From NCBI RefSeq assembly GCF_963678635.1, contig NW_026971199.1:1-41000 (forward strand): 41,000 nt of DNA, read 5' to 3'. The notes beneath the pieces were generated by a model, which had not been told where the DNA came from, made no database searches, and saw nothing but the letters and a program-made list of their open reading frames with translations. How positions within the stretch are numbered: position 1 is the stretch's first letter; each line of letters starts with the position of its first letter. Shown here one piece after another: positions 1 through 11,783 of the stretch. The DNA comes from Symsagittifera roscoffensis. Its lineage: Eukaryota > Xenacoelomorpha > Acoela > Convolutidae. A program made the translations under genes and the position numbers.

Positions 1-868
1 CGATCGTCTTTGACGCTTTATAACATTCAACTACTGCTGTTTCAATCCGTCTTCTTTGTTTCCTCACATGGTCCTGTTTTGCTCTCCTCTGATTGGGTCT
101 CTTGCGGCTTTCGCGTTCCGATTGGGGGAAGGTTTATTCTTCGGTTGCCATACTCTGTGTTCGAACTGAGCCCTCAATTTGTATTCGCAGGATGCGGCAT
201 ATTACGGACCACTTTATCGCGCTCATGTAAACAAGAAGCTTAGAAATTTTTAAGTTTAGATTGCTTAAAGATGGTTTCTTCGTCAAATATCCTTAGAACA
301 GAGATTACCCCCAAAAAACATGGTGCGCTTTAAAAGACGTGGTTTTTAGCATTGCATAATTTGAGAATCTTCACGCTCCAAGGGCCTTTTCAAGCAATTT
401 CTCCAAGGTTTCCGAATGTTCTTTCAAACACTTCATCTGAGGGCTCCGATTTTTCCTCCCGACTGATTTCGTTAAAGCATTTATAGTTTGGGTTAAGCAC
501 CCCGTAACCCGATGGCCTTTGAGTGAGGATTGAATAATTTTTGTTTCCTTTCGCTTGCGGAAATATTGGACTTAAATATTGTCCCTTGAGCTGAAAGTAT
601 GCGGTTAGGAACTCCGTGCGTAATCATGTACGTTTTCAAAAAATGTTATCTTGTTTCTTCATTTTTGTTTGATTACAAATCATGGCAGAAAGCCACCGTG
701 AGAAGAGATTAATTGTTACAGTAAAATACTTCTTAGACTCGTTTAGCTAGTTTGTTGGCCCCCAAAAACCTAACTGAACTAAATCTTTGGGTAACTCTTT
801 GGGTAAGGATTGTTTCTCTGATTTTTTTTAGTGCATAATGATTTTAGAATTTTACTGGCTAGAATACA
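1..868. other. Left flank, no gene recognised
   Basis: Genomic sequence outside the LTR element. Open frames here are short and low in protein character, and I see no domain, splice pattern, tRNA or rRNA. It contributes the left copy of the CTAC target duplication. Confidence 0.5.
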
Positions 869-872
869 CTAC
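869..872. repeat. Target-site duplication CTAC, left copy
   Basis: CTAC directly precedes the left LTR, and the same four bases directly follow the right LTR at 40658-40661. Ty3/gypsy integrases usually make 4-6 bp duplications, so this supports the two LTRs being the ends of one insertion. Confidence 0.85.
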
Positions 873-1072
873 TGAGTTAGGACCGATGTGGTTAACTCAT
901 AGAGTAATTTCGGATAGGGTACACCGTCTGCTCGTCACGCTATCTTATTTTCGGCCGGATAGATTCGTGCAACTTCTTAGTCTAATACCGATCCTAATCT
1001 TACTCTTATACTATCTAGTCTCAGGTTGTTTAACTAGTCTCTGCTAGGCTCAATAGATCTAGGGTATACTGG

Positions 1073-1078
1073 TTTATT
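1073..1078 (-). promoter_or_regulatory. Poly(A) signal AATAAA in the 3' LTR
   Basis: AATAAA on the minus strand, near the middle of the LTR, conserved in the other LTR at 40448-40453. A central position fits the end of the R region of a retroelement transcript. No cleavage site can be assigned. Confidence 0.5.
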
Positions 1079-1139
1079 GCGGCTGCTGAAGTTCTCTCGG
1101 AGAGGCAACTAATTTCTAAGTTAAATTCAAATCTCTCTG

Positions 1140-1167
1140 GTGCTGAAATTACAAGTAATTTCAGCAC
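1140..1167. repeat. 28-bp palindrome in the LTR
   Basis: GTGCTGAAATTA and its reverse complement flank a 4-base centre. It is perfect here; the copy at 40515-40542 has one mismatch. It may be a protein-binding site or an RNA hairpin upstream of the poly(A) signal. Confidence 0.7.
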
Positions 1168-1282
1168 TTACAAATAAGTGGGTTGTTAGTTAGATGGATC
1201 ATGATTGGTTAATATTAAATACTTTACAGTGTTAAAATATCTAATTTATCCAATCATAAAATGTAGTTTAGATCAGGTTCCA

Positions 1283-2762
1283 CCCATCCGGGTTTTACAG
1301 AGTTTTTTAGAATAGTTTTTCTGCAATTCAAAGGATGGATGATGGACGTTGGTATTTGGCGAACATCATATTTCTTCTGGGTTCTCCTGTTAGAGAAGTT
1401 CCAGGACGCTGGAATGATGGATATCAATCGTTGTGTTTTCTTGTAACAACGACTGTGTTTTCCAGCGAAATGAATCTGATTTCAGAATGGTTTGCTATGA
1501 CGGGTTTTTCTGTTTCATGTAGAGAACTTCTTTTGTGTTCGACCTCGTCTGGGAATGGCGTGGAGATTGTGCGTGGAGGGGATGCCTTATTACTCGGGTC
1601 TGTACGTATACTTGAACATCGAGGTGGTCATTGGTCTAGTTCAATGAAGTCCTTTTCTGCGAAGTCAAGTCGTACTCTAAATCCTTTGAGTTGTGATTGT
1701 GGACGGCATATTGGTTGTGGTTGGCCATTCTTTTTCGAGTGTAGTGGGGTCATTTTGTCTTTGGATGTTCGTCTTTGTTGTTGTATGCTGATCTATTTAC
1801 TGCAAGGTATAATATACATTTTATAAAATTTTTATTAGTTCAGTGTTTTAATTATGATTTTGGTTAGTTGTTTTCACAAAAGCATTTTGTTTTAGTTTGG
1901 TTATTTTGAAGAGTTACTCACCCTTGAGTACCTCTTATTAAAAATAGAAGTGTGGTCACAAAGCGTGGATGTAGCGCGGTGGGTTAGGCCGGCTATAGAG
2001 CATGCTCAGGACGTCCTCTCTGGTGGGTTAGGCCAGGAGTGGGAGTATGATTTCGTGCGGTTTCTGTGAGAGGTCCTGTTATGTGATAACGTTTTATGTC
2101 GGGTTTGTGTTGGTTTTTCTTATGTTTCGTTAGTTGTGTCCTTTTTTCAAAAATCAAATTGTTTTTTTTATTGGTTTGTCTTTCGACTTTTTTGTGTTTT
2201 ATTATTTCTTTCTTAGACTTTATAATAGTCTTCAAAAGAATAAATTATCCAGTTTTAAACTGGGTTAATCCGGTTTGGGTACCGTTGGTTTTCTTTTCTT
2301 AGTCATGCTGTTATTCTATGTTTTGTGGTGTTTAGTAAGCTGCGTTGGTTAGTTTTGTTTAGTATATAATTCCTTTCCAACCGGGTTAAAGGAAAGTTTG
2401 AAACTTGTTATCTTGTATTAGAGTTGTTGAGTGTGAAAGCTTAAAACTGAAATTCATTATTTTAAACAATTCTTCGTGGGCGAGCTGTGCGAGTTTGGAT
2501 AGAATTCTTGTGCGAGTGAATGAAAATATCAAAAGGTTAGTACTGCATTTTCTTCTTATCAATTTGCTACATAGAATTTCAATTTTACTGCTAGTTTTGG
2601 GGAAAAATTAAGTTACAAATTTTCATCATTATTAGAATTACTGCTTTTGGGGGAATAATTTATAAATTAATTTACTACATTGGTATGAATTTTATTGAAT
2701 TTATCTAGTGCAAAATATAATAGAGTTTAGAAAAATTTGAAGAAGTTTTCTATTTTTTATTT
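1283..2762 (-). other. 3' non-coding region of the LTR element
   Basis: Lies between the extra gene and the 3' LTR. The minus-strand bases just before the LTR, ending GGATGGG, are a weak candidate polypurine tract. A minus-strand frame from about 1726 to 1424 is open apart from one TGA and may be a relic of coding sequence. The plus-strand frame at 1335-1826 overlies it and is antisense to the element. A lysine-rich minus frame at 2235-1993 reflects T-rich plus-strand sequence. No gene is firmly supported. Confidence 0.4.
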
Positions 2763-2808
2763 TTCTTTTGTGTTTTTTGCAGATGATCGTGGGATGAAGA
2801 CTAAAAAT

Positions 2809-2887
2809 CTAAATGAGACATGGATAAAGAAAGGTTAGTTTTTTAATTTGAATTTATTAGTGAAGAATATGTATAAATTATACTTAC
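2809..2887 (-). other. Candidate intron at the 3' end of the extra gene
   Basis: Donor GTAAGT after CAG (exon ends 2888) and acceptor CTCATTTAG (exon resumes 2808). The frame continues for about 15 codons to a TAA. An alternative acceptor TTTTTAG eight bases later also leaves an open frame, so the exact 3' site is unsure. Confidence 0.45.
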
Positions 2888-4694
2888 CTGTTAGTCGTCG
2901 GGGAAAAACCGTGGGGGAAGATGTCGTGTATTATGTCGGAATTTGTTAGTAACTTTGCTAGTATGCGAATGATGTTTTTAGTTTGAAGCAGTGGCCAAAG
3001 CAATTGAAGTGCTTTAATAGTTTTTAGTTCTTCGGTGCCAACTGCAAACTCATAAGGTGTGTTTTGGATGAGATTATATAGTTTATGATTGTATTTAGTG
3101 TTGTGGATGAATTCTAATATTGGGATTTCTATAGGTTGGATAAATTCATGTGGGATAAGGAAGGGTCTGGATTCTTCTGCGTTAAAGGTCTTCGTGATGG
3201 GACAAAATATATACATTTCGGTTTTGGGATCATAATTGCGAAGAATACCGTGAAGGTTAGTATCTTTGATGCAATACGTGAAATTAAGAAAGAATGGTGA
3301 AGTGTATTTAGAGTTAATAAACTGAAAACGGTGGTGTGGTTGTCTTGATGGAGTGTGCAGGTCAAAATGATTTTGTATGAAGCGATAGTATGTATACGTG
3401 TGGGTTTGTTTAGTGCGTAACATAATGTCGTGTGAGCAGTGCAAATCGCGTTCATGTGGTGCAAGGAAATTGGAGGTTAGTGAAAATAATTGAAATCTTT
3501 CTTGAAAACTTTCGTAAGCTTGCATGTCGGTTAGTGCTTCAGAAATGACGTGGTCGAATTTGCGATCAAATATATTGAGTGTAAATACATATGGTGTGTT
3601 GATGACAAATTTTTCTGTGATTTGTGGGTTAGCGAAGCGATCATCATCTAAAAATTGGTCTTGGTTAGCTCGGATGATGTTATGATCGTAATATTCTAGC
3701 GTATATTCATTAGCTCGGGGTGCAGTGTATGTTTTTAGTGACTTTTTATATCCTATGTAAGTAAATTGTCTATGTGTTAGTGGTGTGGTTAGTCGGTATA
3801 GCATATTTTGATTTCTTTTTATATCGATATGACTGTTAGATAATGGTAGGCAAAGGGGATTAGTAAAATGATAATATGATGTCCAATGAAGTGTAGGCAT
3901 TAAAACATGTTCATCTACAAAACTACGTGTGTCGTTAGTGTCATGGGGGGTGTTTAAAGTATACTGTGGAAATGAGGGTAAGGTGATTGCTAGAAAATCT
4001 TTCGTGTTAGTGTGATTTGGATGATTAATATATTCACGGGCTGTTCCTGGTTTTGTTGGAAATGGGTGGTTTGGGAATTTTCTTTTGAAAATGCGGTAAG
4101 CTCTATTAGTGCTATTTGATGATTCGTTGGGTGTGGATGATGGTGCTAATGATGCGGTATAAGCAGAAGAGGGTGTAGGGGTAGGTGGGTTTGATTATTC
4201 TATTGTGGATGAAATCTGATTTATAGTGGGGGTGTTAAGGTGGAAGGGTTGTTGTTGTAGGGTGACAAAATTATCTAGTTCTTGGGAGATTTGGGGAGTA
4301 TCTGGAGAATTGAATGATCGGTCTGAATGAAATGAAGAGTAGGTTGGGGTGACTTGGGAAGCGTAAGAGGGTGTAGAAATGGATGGGAGTGGATTATTTG
4401 GTGGGATTGGTTGAAAAGGGGGTGTTGAAAAAACTGAGGAGTTGGTTTTAAAATTATTGGATGGAGATGGTTCGGAGTCTGCAAATTCATCAGGGGTTTC
4501 AATATTAGGGTTATTGAGTTGTGAAATGGAGTATAAAACTGAAATATGTGAATTAGTGTCTGAATTCATGCCTGATGTTATATTACTGGTTGGGAAATCG
4601 GGTGGCGGGAAAGCAAAAAGTGGAATTATTGTAATTGGAGTGTTGAGGTTGGTTGGATGGGAATTTGAGCGGTGTAGGGATCCAAGTTGTCGGC

Positions 4695-4698
4695 TCAT
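4695..4698 (-). promoter_or_regulatory. ATGA overlap between env-like tail and extra gene
   Basis: On the minus strand ATGA contains both the start of the extra gene and the TGA of the preceding frame. Such overlaps are typical of coupled termination and reinitiation in compact viral genomes, and here support both reading frames. Confidence 0.5.
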
Positions 4699-7600
4699 CG
4701 TGGGCTAAAAAAATTATTATTTTGAAACTGAAAAGCTGGGGTATGGGGTTGTTCGATAATTTTTTCATATGTATTTTCATCTTGTGAATGATGTGTCATT
4801 ATATGTTGTATGGGACTTTGTGATATGGTTGGTCTAAAGTTTGGGTTATGTGTTATCGCTAAATTTCGAAAACTTTGTGGGACTAGGGATAATGGATGGT
4901 TATGTGGTAGGGGTGGTAACTGTGGTGCTGTAGGCGTTATTTCTATGTTATTATGTTCTTCGTCGTATGTGTTCTGTCTTGTTGTTTTTTTGTATTGTAT
5001 TCTTTTATTTGTGCGTGTAAAAGAATTTTGTTTATTGATGATGAAAAAATTCCAAAGAATCCTGCAAACAGTATGCGTGCTACACTTGCTTGTCTATTGA
5101 CTTGTGTGTGTATAGCACATGTGTTATAGATTCCTTTTAAAAGTGAAAAAAGAAATCCTATAAAGTTAAACATTGCGTATAGAATAGCCAATTTTTCTAA
5201 GATGTAATAGGGCCATCCTAGAAAATCAAAAATTTCATTTTTTAGTGTGACAAAGCTAAAGATATTTATGGGTGAGATATCTTGTGGTCGGTATTTTTCA
5301 CCGTTTAGATATATATAGTCTTTTATGTCTTTAAAATATCCGCTATAATCTTGTGTATAAATATCTGCAAATCCTGCGGTTTCGGCAAGTTTGCGTAAAT
5401 TTTGGTCAATTGATTGTCTTTGTATAGTGTCCATTTGTGTTAATAATTCTTGGAATTGTTGTGTTCTAATGTGATGTTGAATATCGGATTTTGAATATAT
5501 TCCAGTTGATTGTAGGTCGATATTTGGGTTTCGAGCAATAGCTCTAATGCTTTCTGGTGAAAATTTTTTGAGTGATTGCATTAATGTGGGGTATGGGGTA
5601 AGAAGGTATTATTTATCTTCATCAGGGTTCAGTTGTACTACATTGTGGCTATTTTCGGATCCACATGGAACTGCGGTATCCCAGAAATAGGTTCGTCTTG
5701 AAAGTGTGTCAACGAAATGTACTTTATTTTTATAAAAGATAGGGATTCTTTTATAGCATCTTTTATCTTCAAAAACATATAGTGGTGATACTTTTTTGGT
5801 ACAGGTATAAAACTATAAAATGTTTCCTTCATAGTCTAAAAAATTTGATCTATTTCCTGATAGTAAATATCCTGCGTAGGGTATTTTTAATACTGCTAGT
5901 GCAAGTGATTGTAAGATTTGTGTCCGTTCTAATTCGCATAGTTGGTGAAGTGTTTCTAATTCAGAGAGTGACATTTCCTGAAAAATTCGGCTAATTGTGT
6001 AGTCTAATTTCATATCTAAGTGAATATAATAGTGGATATTACCAAAATAAGTACTATTCATTAGTGATAGTTCTTGTAAACGTGTGCTTCTAGTGTCATG
6101 GGGCTTTAGATGTCCACCATGTTGACCTTTACTTTTTTGAAAATTAACTGGTATATATAATGTTTCTTCGTTTAAAGGATGACTTGTGGCGTATGGGTCG
6201 ATTTTTATTTTTCCAGTGGTCATGTCGAATCTTTTTTCGTATTCAACTAATATTTCGGAGTATTGTGTTTTGTGAAGTGGGGTTCTGTATTTAAATGCAA
6301 GTTCTGTTTCTTGACATATTTGAAAACGTGTCAATTTATTTTCTATATTGTGTATGTTTCTAAAGTTTGAACTTTGTTTTCGTGATGGATTTACTTGTTC
6401 ATATGGAATTGATTGTATAAAATATTTTTCTTGAAATTTTATCATTCGAGCGTGTATTTTTGCTACTTGAAATGTTGTACATGTGTCTTCGGGGAACCAA
6501 ACAATTGTTGCTTGTGTTCGTGTTGTAGGGTCACAATAGCCTTGATCGTTTTTACAAGGTAATCTAATTCCTTGATAGATCATTGTGTTGTCAGATAAAT
6601 CGCGTGTGAGTTGTATTTTTTCGAGTTGTATTTTCCAATCGAAAAACACTATTTCTTGATATCCTTTATTTTTTGTATCTGCTTTGCAGTTTGATGGGTT
6701 ATTTATACCAATGTGCGGTATCCAGTGTTTATCAGGTATGTCATAAGTTAATCTTCCGTGTGCGCCGTTGTATGGGTATTTTTCATCTACTTTTATATGT
6801 CCTTGATATCTTTCAAGTTCTGCTTGATGTACAGAATCTGAAAAAACTTGGAAATATACTAACTTTCTATCTGTGTTTTTATTTTTTGTGATATTTAGTC
6901 TGAGTAACTCGTTTTTACAATTTTCGGGATTGAGATGTAAAAGTCGTTCGATATTACTCTGGTAGAATGATTCGTGGTCAAGTCGGTTTTTATTTCCATT
7001 TGAGACTTGTGAAAAATCTACTTTCTTTTCGGAAAATGTTGCTGTGAATTTATTTCCTATAACTGTTGTTGCTCGGGCTTTTGAATAGAGTGTCGCTATG
7101 ACATTGGTAGTTTCTATAGCTTGTGGTTCTGTTTCGCATTGTGATACTTGATTTATTGCATATTTGTGTAGTGTTTTTTGTTCATTTTCTTCACAATCGT
7201 AATGTGTTACTAATAAATCTTGGGGTCCTGTGCGGGTAAAGGATTTATATTCTGAGTGGAGATTACTAGAAAAAAGAGTTGGAGAAAAATTAAAATTTAT
7301 AGAATATACATGTGTATGATAATCCTGAATATGGGTTATAAAATGTGATGTAACCAATTGTCTTTTTGGTATATCTGTCGTACTTGTATATTACTTCAGT
7401 TGTTATAAATGGTGGTGGTAGTGATTGAGCTGTTATATTTGGTAGGCTTAATGGGTAGGGGTGTTGAGCAATGTTGTTTAGTTGAACTGTGATTTCAAAT
7501 TTTAATTGTAGACTATTTTGTTGGAGTATTTGGATGTTATGATCAAGAATGTCTTCGTGGATGTTTTGTCTATTTTGTAGTCTATTGAGTGCCCAGTTGT

Positions 7601-8241
7601 GGAGTCGGTTACTTTCTGGGTGTTGTCCAAATAATGGTGGAGGTGCTGTGAATGTATTCCAGTCTAGTCTTAAAGGAATATTTGTTGATGATTGTTCTCG
7701 ATATCTGGCGTCGAGGTTATTTGGGAAATTTAAGTTAAAAGGCGTTGGTGAATTCTAGCTTATTGATGGTGTTGATGGTAGTGATAATGTTTCTGGTAGT
7801 GATGAGGATGTTGTTGTATCCGTAGAAATATCTATTGGATAATTGATTAAATTTGGTTCACCTTGTGTGAATGATTGTGTTGTCCAATATGGTAGTCGTG
7901 ATGTTTGGTTTGTGGGGTTAAAGGGATTTTCACGTATTTGTTCAGATGTTGGTGTTGAACTTAAGTAATCTGAGGGTAGGCTTGAGGTGCTACGTTGTGA
8001 AAGAAGCGTAGGGGTTTCTGGTAATATACCAATGGGGTTTTCTGGAGTACTTTGTGATGGGGATTGGGGTATGTTAAAATGAACTCGGGGGGTTTGAAAA
8101 TTTCTGTTTCGTCGAGGATGTATAATTTGTCTATTTATTTCAACTGTATTTTGATTTTGACTAAGATTTCGTATTCTATTTAGTTCTTGTGGTAGTGTTG
8201 GGTATAAGTTATATGTTGGTTCACTTAAAGGTGCTTGTCGT

Positions 8242-8246
8242 TGAAC
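8242..8246. repeat. Target-site duplication TGAAC, left copy
   Basis: TGAAC lies one base outside the left inverted repeat; the second copy is 25493-25497. Taking one copy away together with the insert leaves the env-like frame open across the junction, which shows that this is the duplicated target. Confidence 0.85.
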
Positions 8247-8247
8247 A

Positions 8248-8270
8248 TTACGTCGCCAATCCGTGTTATT
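8248..8270 (+). repeat. Left terminal inverted repeat (23 bp)
   Basis: Begins TTACGTCGCCAATCC and is the exact reverse complement of 25470-25492. There is one extra base (8247) between the TGAAC duplication and the repeat. Confidence 0.93.
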
Positions 8271-9034
8271 TCAATAGTCAGATTTGACTATTAGTGTACA
8301 TGGATTCCGAATTCAAATGATATTACATGCACATGCCATGGATTCCGCGTTCAAATACTCGCATGGCGGCACGAACAGGCATATACGCAAAATCCCGGAA
8401 TCCGGGACAATCAATTAAACCACCGAAAATTGGCAAAATCCCGGAATCCATGGTATAGCGAACAATTACTTGAATTTGGAATCCAGGACATGGTCCCGGA
8501 ATCCGAGCCATTTTTACTCAACCACTAAACAAATAGTTGCTAAGCAAATAGTTGATAAATTCAATACACTATAACTATGGAATCCAAGACGTTGGAATCC
8601 AGTGAGAAAAATGGCATGGAATCCAAGACTTTTATATTTTTGAATTAATCTGGCAGAAGTTTACAGTTTTTAAGCAATTTTATTCCATCTTTTTTGTTTA
8701 GTTTGTCCTACAAGTTATTATAACTGCAACTATAATATACGTGCTAAAATACTGTATTCCGATGAAAAAAGTTGTGGGTGCAATCGTTTGATCAAACTTA
8801 GTTATAACTACTAACTAATTAGTTACTAAGTATTTAGTAATTTCGAGCGTGCCGAAATACTGTACATGTACTTCAATGAAAAAAGTTGTGGGTGCAAATG
8901 TTTGAACTACTACTAGTAGTAACTACACGTATGTAACATACAGGATGTTGAACATAAAATATATGGAACTTCCATTGAATGGGTGTAACACAACTTGAAA
9001 AGTTTCTAAGGTAAAAAAGCTGAGCTTGTGAACC
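8271..9034. repeat. Left subterminal region with motif cluster
   Basis: No gene. Nine GGAATCC/GGATTCC sites fall between about 8300 and 8630, many in the contexts CCCGGAATCC or CATGGAATCC. A second direct repeat of about 40 bases, with AATACTGTA followed by GATGAAAAAAG or CAATGAAAAAAG and GTTGTGGGTGCAA, is at about 8747-8782 and 8855-8900. Likely transposase-binding subterminal repeats. Confidence 0.65.
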
Positions 9035-9435
9035 TCACATGTTGAACATGTATCGAGCAACTTTATCGCCATAATCGTATCGTAACTGTTCGAAAGGCTC
9101 AATGTTTCTTCGGGCTTTGAATACAGCTAATCGTTTTGGCGGATCGAAGGCATTAAGAACAACTTCTATGATCTTCATATTCGCATCCAAATTCTTCTTG
9201 GAGTTTAGCGTGCTGTGATTAGCCAGTCGACCAAGACAGCGGTTGGTTGGATGTTCAACACACACTTCTGAAGAAGCATCGATGAAACGCTTCACAGGCG
9301 CGCCAATTTCCAGCACAAATTCAGTCGGAACAGAACGGTTCCTTATCAAATCTTGATATGTTTTATCTGTCACAGCAACCCCATGGTAGTCCATGATAAT
9401 ATCATCCTTCTGGAAGGCCTGTGTGCTGACAACGC
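9035..9435 (-). CDS. Gene A exon 6: SET domain core
   Basis: Acceptor TCTGATTCAG at 9436. This exon carries nearly the whole SET fold: the early YHG, the RLANHS motif, an asparagine-rich insertion, then the YDYGD active-site strand, ending 10 residues later at TGA. The key residues are present, so the catalytic part itself looks undamaged. Confidence 0.85.
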
Positions 9436-11783
9436 CTGAATCAGAAAATGTTCAACATTTAAAGTTTACTCTATATTATGTAACAGAGTTACATGGCATT
9501 TTTCAATGGAATTCAAAAAACTGTATTGGTTGAAAACTTTATGACGTTTTAAAACTTTAAACTATAACGTTTATATCAAAAAAGAAATTTTTTTGAAAAA
9601 GAAATTTTTGAAAGTTTTGGAAACTTGTCGTCAACGTTTTCAAGAAACGCAAGATTACCTCTTCCGAAGGTAGGGAAAACAACATCACAAATGCCAACCC
9701 ATTCTTGCGTATCACATCTGTGGGCCAGAAGCGTTTGTGCTTCCAATGAAAGAAAGTTTCCAGTGCCTTTATAACTAATGCCGCTGGAATCAGAAAGCGG
9801 CTTTTGTTGTCGCTTGCTTTTCTCTTTCTGCAGCATGGCGATTTGGGACATGACTTTCTTTAGGTCGTGATGAGTTTCCCATTTGTTTCGCTGGAAAAAA
9901 CCCGACACGCGCGTCTCCGATACAACAAAGTTTGGATACTGTTTCACAAAAGCTTGTGCTCTAATTGTCTGTCTAATGTATCTTTGTTGATCTTGTCTAC
10001 ATCGCACAGCTTTTTCAACATCTTTGTAGGTGTGATTGACAATCTGGAAAAACGTGAGCGTATTGTTTCATACATCCAATTGATAAATTGTGATACTGTA
10101 TAAAAAAACTGTGAAGTACAAATCAGCTGAAACAGTCGAAACTTTCCGAAAGTTTCCGAGTCGAAACGTTTTTTAAATTAAAAAATTTCTTGGAAAATCA
10201 AAGTAGTACCTTGTGAATTTCCTGCGTTTTGTGTTTCACCAGTTGAAAGGCAGGATCTTTTGACAAAGGCATGAATTTTGCCACTTGACGATCGAGCAAT
10301 GTCTTGGGTCGCTTAGCAGGCTGCATTTGAGCAGAAATCTAAACAGATCCTTCTAGAACGAATTCCCCGTTGTGTTCAAATCATATTAGGAAGTTCAACT
10401 TCCACAGACTTATAAGTTAAAAGTTTAAACGTACCATGTCAGAAACTGTGGCGGCAATTCTATTCACACGAAACTTGGTGTTTCCACTGGAATTCACAAA
10501 AAAAAGTTCTGTTTTGACTTGGATTGGTTGCTCAGGGAAAGATCGGGTGAAAGAAATCTTTTCTTCCGGGACACTCTGAGGTAAGAAATGTAGTCGAACT
10601 TCAGTGTGATAAAGTTTCAAACCCTGTACGAGCCATCGCGGCAAAATGTGATTCGAACGTTCAGTAGACACTAAACAAACAGTTTCACAATTTTGAAAAA
10701 AAGTTATACGGAAGAAATTCAAGATGACTCACTTTCACTTGGTTCAATTGAAACCGTTATACAAGTATCGTCCTCATCTGACAATACCACAAACGCTTGT
10801 GCAACTGCATGAACAGACATGCAGCTTATGGTTTTTTCTAGCATTGATGGCACGACATAACAGCATAAGAAGGCTGTCACAAGTTGAAATAACGAAACAC
10901 GTTGTTTATGGGTTAAAAAACCCGATTCTTGGAAAGCATCCAAGTGCTCTTTAACAAGTGTTTCGATTTCTTGCCTCTCGCAATGTTCATTTTGGTCGTC
11001 TTTGGACGAAGCAGCTTCAAGTTGTTTTTGAACGCGTGCAAGTTTTGCAGCTATCTAAACTCAAAACAAAAACTTTTAGTTGAACTACAAAAGTGAACAA
11101 AAACATTAGCTGAAAGTTTCCAACTCTTCACGGTTTGAGCAGCAAAAGGAATCTTACCTCGGTTTGCGAGTCATTGTTCGTTGGAATAACTCGTTTTGCC
11201 ATATTCTCAGATGAAGAATCAGTCGGAGGCTCTGTACTTGAACTGTCAGCCTGAGTGGCAGTCGCCGACTGCGGCGTGAACAGAGGTATTTCCCATGACA
11301 AAGTTGTTGATGAATGCTGGTTTGAAGGAGTTGATTCTGAAGGTTGATAAAAAAAAAACGACTGAGTTCTGTTCCATTGGCAGTGTAATCATCATGATGA
11401 TCAGTGGGCTGGCTGGCAATTTGATTTCTATGAAAAAACGCGGGTTCAAAGTGTGGATACACCACTGGCATTGGGCTAATGAAGTTTGAATACCCTTCAC
11501 TTCGAGAAGACACTTGCTGCGGAGTCTCCAATGTGTGGTAAGTATTGTCATTATGATTAACATCTGTAATAATTGTACAAGGTTCAGCATAGGGCATAGG
11601 TCGGATGGGGGTTCCTAAAGGAACTTCCACAGATGGGTGCTGTGCAAAATTTTGGTCGAAACTCCGAGATGTACTACATCTGTTAGTAACAGACTGTTGA
11701 CTAGATGGAGGTTCATTATGATCTCTATGGAAAACAGGAGTTTCAAGTTGCGCAGTATTCACAGCAGGAAGTTCGGAGTCCAT
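9035..11783 (-). CDS. Gene A: SET-domain lysine methyltransferase, KMT5A-like, six exons
   Basis: Exons 11783-11158, 11054-10733, 10670-10435, 10338-10210, 10043-9659 and 9435-9035. Donors and acceptors are GT/AG and phases match at every junction from exon 1 to exon 6, giving about 700 codons. The last 140 residues form a SET domain: GRGVVST opens it across the last intron, then RLANHS (the NHS substrate/cofactor motif) and YDYGD near the end. RL-x-NHS, YDYGD and the lack of a cysteine-rich post-SET resemble KMT5A/SETD8, the H4K20 monomethylase, so the predicted role is nuclear protein-lysine methylation. The first 300 residues are low-complexity. One defect: a T10 run (A10 on plus, 11349-11358) shifts frame by one base inside exon 1; one more T would repair it. 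Divergent from gene B. Confidence 0.82.
11349..11358 (-). other. Homopolymer frameshift in gene A
   Basis: Ten A on plus (ten T on the coding strand). The frame before the run reads from ATG 11783; the frame after it is open to the exon 1 donor at 11158 and is the one that matches exon 2 in phase. Either a real mutation or a base-calling error. Confidence 0.7.

Larger units (their letters stand above)
873..1282 (-). repeat. 3' LTR (410 bp)
   Basis: Direct repeat of 40248-40657, same length, about 5 substitutions (for example at 946, 960 and 976). It begins TG and ends CA. On the transcribed minus strand an AATAAA lies at 1078-1073, a likely poly(A) signal. A 28-bp perfect palindrome is at 1140-1167. 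Confidence 0.95.
2763..4698 (-). pseudogene. Extra gene of about 600 codons downstream of the env-like gene, spliced 3' end, one nonsense codon
   Basis: The frame opens at ATG 4698, which overlaps the stop of the preceding frame as ATGA. It runs to 2888, broken only by TAA at 4197-4195. About 160 N-terminal codons are rich in Ser, Thr, Pro and Asn. The remainder, including an open stretch from 3900, looks like a folded domain rich in Tyr, Phe and His with no membrane segment that I can see. At 2888 the frame meets an excellent donor (CAG|GTAAGT) whose GTAA would otherwise be its stop. A candidate acceptor ends at 2809, giving a 78-base intron and a short last exon to about 2763. I do not recognise the family. 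An extra gene after env is unusual in Ty3/gypsy elements. Confidence 0.6.
4695..8246 (-). pseudogene. Envelope-like gene, main part (3' of the DNA transposon insertion)
   Basis: A long disabled coding region. From the insertion, a Pro/Ser/Thr/Asn-rich frame runs to TAG at 7757-7755 and stays open in the same frame to about 7380, where a one-base shift moves into the large frame ending 5813. That frame passes TAG 5815-5813 and TAA 5611-5609 and continues to 4943. The stretch 5812-5612 has several cysteines. The part from 5581 has a heptad-like helix and two hydrophobic segments (about 5240-5110 and 5080-5020). A one-base shift in a T7 run near 4990 leads to a tail ending at TGA 4697-4695, overlapping the next ATG. 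Ectodomain, helix, membrane anchor and tail, placed after pol, suggest a surface glycoprotein; the family is not identified. Confidence 0.6.

Noticed and set aside
10-243. ORF in the left flank
   Set aside because: 77 codons, no domain, no splice signals and no support from neighbours.
1335-1826. Plus-strand ORF of 163 codons
   Set aside because: It is antisense to the retroelement, and its cysteine/leucine/serine-rich product has no domain; the opposite strand reads more like protein.
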